Source of the DNA: Adiantum capillus-veneris
Taxonomy: Eukaryota > Streptophyta > Polypodiopsida > Polypodiales > Pteridaceae
NCBI GenBank assembly: GCA_014529385.2
Contig: CM043945.1
Location: 140,594,241-140,658,240 of the forward strand
DNA length: 64,000 nt
Direction: 5' to 3'
Shown piece after piece: positions 57,091 through 64,000 of the stretch (the first letter of the stretch is position 1; each line of letters starts with the position of its first letter). The notes beneath the pieces are model-generated. The model did no database searches. It had not been told where the DNA came from and saw only the letters and a list, made by a program, of their open reading frames with translations. The position numbers and the translations under genes were made by a program.

Positions 57091-58562
57091 AGCTAGCAGA
57101 CCGGCCACAGTAGGGATCCAAAGGAGGGAAAATAGGGATCCAAAGGGGGGGCCATGTGCAATAATGGGCTTAGAAGACCCTAAGGTTCAGCCCATTAAGA
57201 CTTCCAAAATGCTAAGGTTCCAAAATTCAAAGGTTGTGTCCAAAGGTCAAACTTTGGGAAAATTGGATGCTTTGTGTGTGCCCCAAAAGTCTTTAGCAAT
57301 CCCTACATAGGAGGGGGCGAGCCTTGCTTGTAGGGGATGAGAGAGAAAGTCACACACACACACACACACACAAGATCCCTTTACACAAAGGAAATGAGGG
57401 ACACATGTCAGTTCCCTAGTCCAGATGCCCACAAGGTGTACCAAATTCCTATTGGATGGCCTTGGAGGTGGACCAATGAGAATTAGTCTAGAGTAAATAT
57501 AGTTTAATTAATTTAAAAACACTTAATAAAAGAACCAATGAGAATTAATCTGTCTAGAAGACTATTGGACAGTCTCCCAAGGGGTCCAATGAGCATTCAA
57601 TAGCCCAATGCCTTGCCTGATTCCTATTGGCCAAGAGGAAAAGGGGTCCAATGAGAGTTTAGTTGAATTATTAAATTACCTAAAGCTCTCACAAAAGGGG
57701 AAAGGGGGACACATGTCAGAAGGCTATCACTTATGCTACCTATTTGTCATTGGCTAGCCCTGGGGAGGTCCAATGAGAGGGGAGCATGAGCAAATAGCAA
57801 GAGGGGTCGACCAAGAGAGAGAGGGGGCTGATTTTTGCAAGGCATTATCACACACACACTCACACAATATCATGTGTGAAGTAAAGAAGACTCTCTCTCC
57901 TTCTCAAGATTTAATGGAAAGCTTACCACCTACTCCAAGCTTGTCAGAAGGGAGGCCTACACCAACAACTCTTGGCTTTGTGATGAAAATCCAACCAAGA
58001 GCCAAGCTTCAATGCATGCTCATCTCCTCTACCATGCTAATTACTAAGCTAAGCTATGCTAATATGAGTGATTATGTGAGGAGATGTACATCTTTCTCGT
58101 AAGAATACTCCTTCTTCCTCTCAATCTACTCTCATACCCCGCTAGCTCTCACCATCTTCGAAGGTGTGTGAGGTCTTGGGTCTGAGACCGGAGATAATTG
58201 ATGTTATGTTTGATAAGTGTTTTGCTTAGTGCATGAAGCTTGCATCTTCATTGCACTAGCTAGTCTTGAAGAAACACAAAGAATTGTATTGTACAATGTC
58301 TCTATTGGAGAAACCATAATACAAAGCCTTTTGGAGGGGGGACCGGCTCCATGAGAATCCGGTCCTCAACTGTTGTCAATAGCTTAATTTCTGTCTCTTT
58401 TGAAAGTATTGTTCATTCTATCTAACTAGTTGTTATGCTTTTTGTTGCTCTCTCCACCCAAGCACTCTTGTAAGTCTCATTCGGAATCTATTCTAATGAA
58501 ATGCCCACTATGTTCATGCTAATTTCTGCTACACACAAGTTTTTAGGCCATTAAATTTTACA
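57091..58562 (+). mobile_element. 5' LTR of element I
   Basis: The right edge TTTTACA is fixed by the primer site at 58564. The left edge is an estimate. The upstream part carries four ATTGG...CCAAT pairs (57451-57777), a (CA)n run (57353-57372) and two copies of GGACACATGTCAG-like sequence (57401, 57708). Confidence 0.55.
57451..57777. promoter_or_regulatory. Four ATTGG-CCAAT dyads with fixed spacing
   Basis: ATTGG at 57451, 57564, 57626 and 57749 is followed by CCAAT at 57473, 57586, 57648 and 57770. The start-to-start distance is 22, 22, 22 and 21 bases. Each CCAAT is followed by GAG. A lone CCAATG at 57535 makes a fifth. CCAAT is the NF-Y binding motif; lying in the upstream part of an LTR, the array could be its enhancer. 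Confidence 0.5.
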
Positions 58563-58563
58563 T

Positions 58564-58575
58564 TGGTATCAGAGC
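58564..58575 (+). other. Primer-binding site of element I
   Basis: TGGTATCAGAGC is a perfect initiator-tRNA-Met primer site one base after the LTR end. Confidence 0.93.
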
Positions 58576-58964
58576 ACAAGGTTTCTCTTTTCGTGCTCAA
58601 GAAGGGAGGTCCTCAAGCTAGCTATAAATGGTTGGTATTATTAATTGCCTGTGAGTAAGTAGAATAGGGATTTTTCAGCCTTGCAGTGTGCCTACCTTCG
58701 TGCAGCTAATGGGGCATCATCGTCGAGAGCTATGGTCTTAATAGTGGAGTCCTACGGGGCTTGCCTACGGCTTAACCACTATTGAGCTATTAGAAGCTTG
58801 ACATGAGCCGGTGATGTTTTGGTGTTGAACGACCCTCTCTTCTATTCCTTGCAATTAATGGTATTCGAGCCACGGGTACAATAGCTTAAGTGCTTTTTCT
58901 AAAGAGGTAGAGGGGAGTAGCAACTAGGGCTTAAAGTGCCAAAGTACACCTAAAAGTTGTTAGA

Positions 58965-59438
58965 ATGGCTGACAATAGTAAAGAGAGTGAAATTAATGTT
59001 GATAACTTTGATTTTGCTAATGATTAAGCTACTAATGATGCCCCGATGCTTGTTAACTATCTTGTTTCTAGGCTTCAACAAGCCATGGGCAATCCATCTC
59101 TCCAAAGTGAAGTGCAACGGCAAATCCGTGCACATGGTAGTCTCCAAGCTCACCACCATGACGAGAGAAGACCTAGGAAGCCTCCTTGTGAGACTTCCAA
59201 AAGAGGTCTCTCTCCGATTCGGGAAGAAGAAGAGAATCCATACGAAGGCTCAAGAATTTACTTCTTGATGATGCATCTCCTATCCAAAGGAGAACTCAAG
59301 AGCCTCCACCAAAGGAATGAGAAAGAAGTGAGTCTCCCGCCACCTCGATGGAGATGGATCCAAGAAGACGGCGGTGTCGTGCAGCTCCGCTGCCATGATG
59401 AGAAAAAGAGTAGAGAAATGCAAGCTAAGCTTCTTTGA
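58965..59438 (+). pseudogene. gag-like N-terminal fragment of element I
   Basis: About 400 bases after the primer site an ATG frame opens MADNSKESEINVDNFDFAND and meets TAA (59025). It continues through LVSRLQQAMGNPSLQSEVQ with basic, Pro-rich sequence to a TGA at 59436. Position suggests the start of gag, but no capsid or zinc motif is present before sequence of the next element. A frame shift near 59260 is likely. Confidence 0.4.
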
Positions 59439-59459
59439 AGCCTACACATTTAGTGAGCA

Positions 59460-61665
59460 GTGATCAGGGCTTGATAAGAGGCCAAGCTTAATGATTAATG
59501 TATGCCAGATGCGGGTTAAAAGGGCCAACAGATGCCTTAATGATGCCAAAAATGATTATGTTTGATGTGAGCACAGATGGAAGATTATGATGTAAAACTG
59601 TAGTGCTTGAAGTGCTCTATCGGCCAGTCTCTTTACGGCTCGTCGACGTAGGAGCTATGGTGAAGAACTTATGGCAGTTTGAAGTTTAAGTTAGTGCAGA
59701 TCCGGGCAACTACAGCTGAGCTGACATAATTGAAATGAATGCGCAGGCCAGAAGAGCTCACTTTGTGGAGCACGTCGGTCTTTTCAGATCAGCACAATCA
59801 GAGTTACGGTTGCCAAGATATGGGTAGTTAAAGATTCACCGGGGGCCAGTTCCGTGCCAGCCAGGTCCACTCGGTCAGAATCCCATCTGAGAATTTTGGC
59901 TACCTCTGTAGGTTTTGTATGCGTTCTATGCATTTGGAGACGTCTAGAGGAATTTATGGCTCGTCAGCCAGATCCAGCCCGGGTTGATCAGATAATCTGG
60001 ATTAAAGCCGGTGTTAGTTTGCCGACGCGGCTGAACTCGGTAACTTTTGGTGTTATTTGCAATGTTGTTATGAGCATTAGAATTCACAAGAAGCTACCAT
60101 GCTTCTTCTGGGTGATGACCTTCTACTTTCTTCAGAGTCTTGCCTTGCCCTATATTGTAACAGAGTGGCGCCTTTACGAAAGCATCACTTGCATGCCAAA
60201 TGTGGTGCCCTTACAAAGGAATCCGGCCGCCAAAAGACCGCCCAACTTAACCCATGAAGGCCGCCTAATTGTTTTTCTTGGCATTGCCTTAGCCCGATAT
60301 GTATGCCAAATGTGGTGCCCTTCATAACCTAACGGCCGCCCACCTAAAGGGCATGGTAAGCCAAATGGCCGCCCACTTAGTAAATTAAAAGGGGGCCACT
60401 TATTTTAGGGGCTTAAGTGTGAAGCCAAGCAAGGCGTAGCCTGAGGCAGCGAGGAGGTAGCGTGAAAGGGAGGATAGCTCTCGCCTCGAATGTGCTGATG
60501 CTCCGACGGCGTCAAGCAAGAGACGAAATTTCAGAGCAGATCCGGGCGACAATTTTTGGCACTGATCCCGCCGTAAATGGTGCTGATCAAAATCATAGCT
60601 GCCACGTCATCATAAACATTCTCGTGCAGTGACGCCGACGCTACTATATAGGGAAAAAGAGAGCTATTATTAGGGTTTTTTTTTGCATGCGAGTAGGCAA
60701 GAAAACGAGGAGAGGGGAAAGGAGTTGCAGGACGGAAGTTAACGAGCAAGCAATCCAGCAAGAGAAGAAGGGAGAGGTAAGGGCATCAACGAAGGAAGCA
60801 AGGAGGAGGAAGGAGCTCTGTCTCTTGACCTCCAATCGAACCAAATCAAAAACGAGGAGGACCAAGGAGAGGTTTCTCTCTCTCTCCATCTCCAATCAAA
60901 GCAAGAGAGGGTTCTCTCTCTCGGCCATAATCAACAGGAGGCATAAGGGAACTAGGCTCGACTTCAAGCTCACAATTGAATCGGAAAAGCTAGGAACTCT
61001 CTCACTCAAGGGTAAGGAAGATCTCGGCAAGGGAAAGAGTGAAGTTTGGCAAGGGAAAGAGTGAAGTTTGGCAAGAGCAGGTAAGGTAGATCTCGGCAAG
61101 GTAAAGAGTGATGCTTGGCAAGAGCAGATAAGCACATTCCGGCAAGATAAGTTATTCAAGAAAAAGAGAGTCAAAGGACCAAAGGCGATCAGAGAAAATG
61201 GATTAGAGGAGACGTAAAAATTCATAAACGGCAGATAAGTAAGTGCATGCGCACAAAGCAGGATAATTAATAACTGAAGCTTGATGATTGAGGTAGTGAG
61301 CAGAATTGAAGACTGCAGAATCCACGGGACATTTGAAGTAGAAGAAGCAACATGAGGAAAATTTCCATAACCGTCATCACCTAGAAATTGATTTAACATT
61401 TTGATAAGTCCGGTGTCGTTAACGGCCCGGTTAATACTGTAAAGCGGGAGCTTAAACTCCTGGTTAGCAGATGATCCAAGTGACCGCGTTGTTAACAGCC
61501 CGCCTTGGCTAAGGGCTAAGTTGTACTCAAGTTAATAATCAATTAATTGATGATTGCGGTGATTTGCAAAGCTATTAGTTGTTCTTGTTCTCTCTCTTTC
61601 ACACCTCTCACAGCCAGAGGCCCGGTGCCTTCCCGGCTCACGTAGCAAACACATATCCCCCGACA
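59460..61665 (+). mobile_element. 5' LTR of element J
   Basis: The right edge CCCCCGACA is fixed by the primer motif at 61670. The left edge is an estimate. The last 60 bases resemble the terminus of element G's LTR. Short direct repeats of ATGCCAAATGTGGTGCCCTT occur near 60194 and 60303. Two 27-base copies of GGCAAGGGAAAGAGTGAAGTTT occur near 61027 and 61050. Frames of 125-157 codons inside it have no domain. Confidence 0.55.
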
Positions 61666-61669
61666 TCTT

Positions 61670-61690
61670 TGGTGAACTCGACGCAGAACG
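61670..61690 (+). other. Candidate primer-binding site of element J
   Basis: TGGTGAACTCGACGCAGAAC follows the LTR end by four bases. It shares TGGTGAAC with element G. The tRNA was not identified. Confidence 0.5.
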
Positions 61691-61710
61691 AGTCGGGTTG
61701 GGAGGTAAAG

Positions 61711-63252
61711 ATGGATAATTTAGAGTAGATGATGAAGATGATTACAGAATTAAGTGCGAACGGTTTTGATGATAAGTCAACAGTTTCAGATTTTTTATAG
61801 ATTCTTCAATTGGTTCAAGGATCTCGGCTTGAAATAGATACCGTAAAGAATAAAAATCAAATCGATGAAGCTTTGGATGCAGCTTTAGATGCAGTATACG
61901 ATGAGAGACGACTCTTTGATGGATACGATCCAGAGGGCTACCTAGAGTGCTATGAGTTGGAAACCAAGTTAAGAGGGATACCAGAAGAGTTGATGATCAA
62001 ATATTTGAATCAGTTAGCGAGTTCAGATGTGAAGGAACAGATTCAAGAGGTTACCAGAGCTTGCAATGATGACTGGGAGTATTTCAAAGAAGCTATTGTG
62101 CAAGCACGTTATGAGGAGTATGAAATCTATCAAGAACCGAGTTCAAGTCTACCGGACTGCGCAGATATCCGAGGACAAGTACGATCAAAGTTAGAAGCTG
62201 TGATTGATGAGTTTATTCTGCAGGATGCTACCTTCTTACAGGCTAATGATGAAGACATAGTTGAACCTGTGTATGCAAAGTTGGGTTTTGCAGATGTTGT
62301 GCATGAAGTAGAAGTCCTTGAAGGTGAGTCTCTACAGCCTCAAACTACGCAAGGTGAATTTTTCAAAGAACATTTACCCGTAGTACAGGAAGGAAAGAAA
62401 TCATGTGGTCAAGACAATGAATTGGCTAAAGCTCATGAAGATGTGCAGGTCAATGAGTGCAGTCGTATTCAGGTAGACATGCATCAAGATTCAGTTACAT
62501 CTGATACTTTTGCCACTGAACCAAAATTAGAGAAAAATGTTTCTGGTACAGATTCTACCATAGAGGTGATTGAAGATATTGGTATAGGTTTTTCCAAAGA
62601 GTTGATTAATGATACAGATGTTATAGGTCAAAGCAGGGCTGCTGTTGAGAGAAGCAAGACCATGGATTTTGGTATACCAGATTTATCGGTTTTGGATGTA
62701 CCAGATTTTGAGGACTTGGCTAAGCAAGAGTATGTGCCTGAAGATCTGCAAAATGTTGATTCAGAGGGGGTGCACAATCCTTCATTGACAAGTTTTTGGG
62801 AAGCATAGCTACAAAAGTGGAAAATTGGTCTTGAATGTGATGATAATGAATCAGAGGGGGTGCAGACTCCTTCTTTGAAAAGTTTCTGTGACCTAGAGCT
62901 ACTGATCTAGTAGACTGATCCTGATTTTGATGATGGTGATTTAGAGAGGGATCAAACTTCTTCTCTATCAATAATTTGTGACACAGGGCTCACACTATGG
63001 CAGAATGATCATGAACTTGATGATGCTGATTCAGAGGGGGTACATAGTGAAGTGCAATCTCTTGTTGATGAATATGATTGGTTTCATTGTGCCGATGATA
63101 CAGACAGGGCAATAGATGAAATTTTCAATGTGCATGCTGAACTTTGTGCTATAGAAGTGCAAAGATATCTGGATGAGGGTGAAAGACTTGAAGAGCAGTT
63201 TACTGCCGATGCATTTAGTATGCATGTCATATGTGGAAATCTTGGTTTATGA
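61711..63252 (+). pseudogene. gag-like gene of element J with repeat array
   Basis: An ATG 41 bases after the primer motif starts a frame with TAG at codons 6 (61726) and 30 (61798), after which 333 codons are open to TAG at 62806. A capsid-like core lies at about 61920-62120 (RRLFDGYDPEGYLECYELET, then DWEYFKEAIVQARYEEY). It resembles the FDG....YL..FE pattern of plant gag proteins. The rest is acidic. From 62758 a 90-base unit repeats in frame (62758, 62848, 62938, 63028), with stops in the first two units. The frame continues to 63252 (AELCAIEVQRYLDEGERLEE). No zinc knuckle or protease was seen. Probably a gag-only, non-autonomous element. Confidence 0.6.
62758..63044 (+). repeat. 30-codon in-frame tandem repeat
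   Basis: Units start GA(T/A)TCAGAGGGGGT at 62758, 62848, 62938 (diverged) and 63028, exactly 90 bases apart. Each encodes a pattern SEGV...PSL.SF.......L followed by an Asp-rich end. Confidence 0.85.
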
Positions 63253-64000
63253 TGCATGGTTTTTAGGACCCCTTCTGAAGATGCAATAAAGGCACAGTCA
63301 GTTGTTGGGGAGATGAGGATACTCTAGTCCAAGGGATCTCGAAAGAGAAGAAAAATCTACTTCACAAGCACCACAGAGTAAAAAGTGCCATGGACAGAAG
63401 ATACGTGGGAACGGGCTCTTATGCATGCCTACAACCTATATCTTACAGAATAGCCCATTCTAGGTGTGAATTTCTAGTGAAATTTACACGAGGATGTTCG
63501 TGTGGACTCACAGCACAGCATACTCCGTTTTCACTTTTCTACCGACAGTAAATATTTTTTACCACAGTAAACTTTTTTTCCCTACAGTAAATATTTTTCA
63601 CCTACATGGTAAATACAAATCACTTTTTACCTACAGTAACTTTTTTTACCCATGGTAAATATTTTTTACTACACCATAAGTATTTGGTAGGTAACAGTTC
63701 ACTGTTACTAGAAGCAGTGATTGGGCATCAACAATGCAGTTACAGGAGGAGAAAAGGAGAAAATCTTATGGTAAAGGTGAGTAAACAGGGATAAAGACTT
63801 TTGAGTTGAAAAGAGACATGCTGATTTTTTCAAAGAACACATGTCAAAAGAAGCCATGGTTGAGGATTTTTTGAGAATTTGATATTCAGGAGGTCCCCCC
63901 CTGACATGTGCAGAACCTCCAATTTCAACAGCCACCTTACCTGCTCTTAAATGCTGGTCAAGGCCTTATCCCCATGTGTCACAATCAGAAAAATCAGCAT
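63253..64000. other. AT-rich tail with 20-base phased repeat
   Basis: Non-coding. At 63544-63690 a (C/T)ACAGTAAA(T/C)-TTTTTT-(T)AC unit recurs about six times at intervals of mostly 19-21 bases. Its GTAAA and TTTAC ends can pair. The sequence after 63700 shows nothing recognisable. Confidence 0.6.

Noticed and set aside
59854-60327. 157-codon frame with a hydrophobic middle
   Set aside because: It lies in the inferred LTR of element J, overlaps short direct repeats and shows no known domain.
60687-61064. 125-codon Arg/Lys/Glu-rich frame
   Set aside because: Purine-rich LTR sequence with internal short duplications near its end; no protein family signal.

Overview
The window is intergenic DNA of a land plant, built almost entirely from nested and decayed LTR retrotransposons. 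The evidence is the combination of lineages: Tat-type Ty3 elements carrying a second, archaeal-type RNase H, a chromovirus with an initiator-tRNA-Met primer site and a C-terminal chromodomain, a Copia gag of the UBN2 type, and long (AG)n/(TG)n tracts. The dense nesting, long LTRs and retroelement types suggest a large genome, perhaps a fern, lycophyte or gymnosperm, but the species cannot be settled from this sequence. I found no complete host gene, tRNA, rRNA or CRISPR array.

Left third (1-22.5 kb). Tat-like element A begins with the end of its 5' LTR (to 402), a primer site at 411 and gag at 1456. Its gag is split by a 5.66 kb non-coding LTR element (1542-7201, 332-bp LTRs, target duplication ATTAC). 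Gag and protease resume at 7207 and run directly into a polypurine tract near 9440, with no reverse transcriptase. The 3' LTR (9453-12749) holds a fragment of another LTR. It abuts Tat-like element B (12755 to about 21895), which has partial LTRs, gag, protease, RT, RNase H, archaeal-type RNase H and integrase, all broken by stops.

Middle (22.5-41 kb). A 10.7 kb Tekay-like chromovirus lies on the minus strand (22461-33140), with 2.78-kb LTRs and target duplication CTAGG. It carries an extra intact ORF between the primer site and gag, while its gag-pol has five in-frame stops and one frameshift. To the right are a minus-strand gag-protease-only Ty3 element (D, 35.36-37.4 kb), a Ty3 RT scrap, and a deleted Copia element between about 310-bp LTRs (F, 37963-41039).

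Right third (41-64 kb). A pyrimidine-rich simple-repeat region precedes Tat-like element C (5' LTR ending 44074, 3' LTR ending 49335), which has an ORF upstream of gag but no integrase. Then come an antisense gag fragment, a minus-strand Ty3 element of a different lineage (G, 51.8-54.76 kb), the 5' ends of two plus-strand elements primed by initiator tRNA-Met (H, I), and a gag-bearing element J (LTR to 61665, gag 61711-63252) with a 30-residue repeat array.

No gene set here forms a cellular pathway. The functional logic is retrotransposition: LTR promoters, tRNA-primed synthesis, gag packaging, and parasitism by non-autonomous copies that have lost pol. Feature and element ends given as 'about' are estimates.
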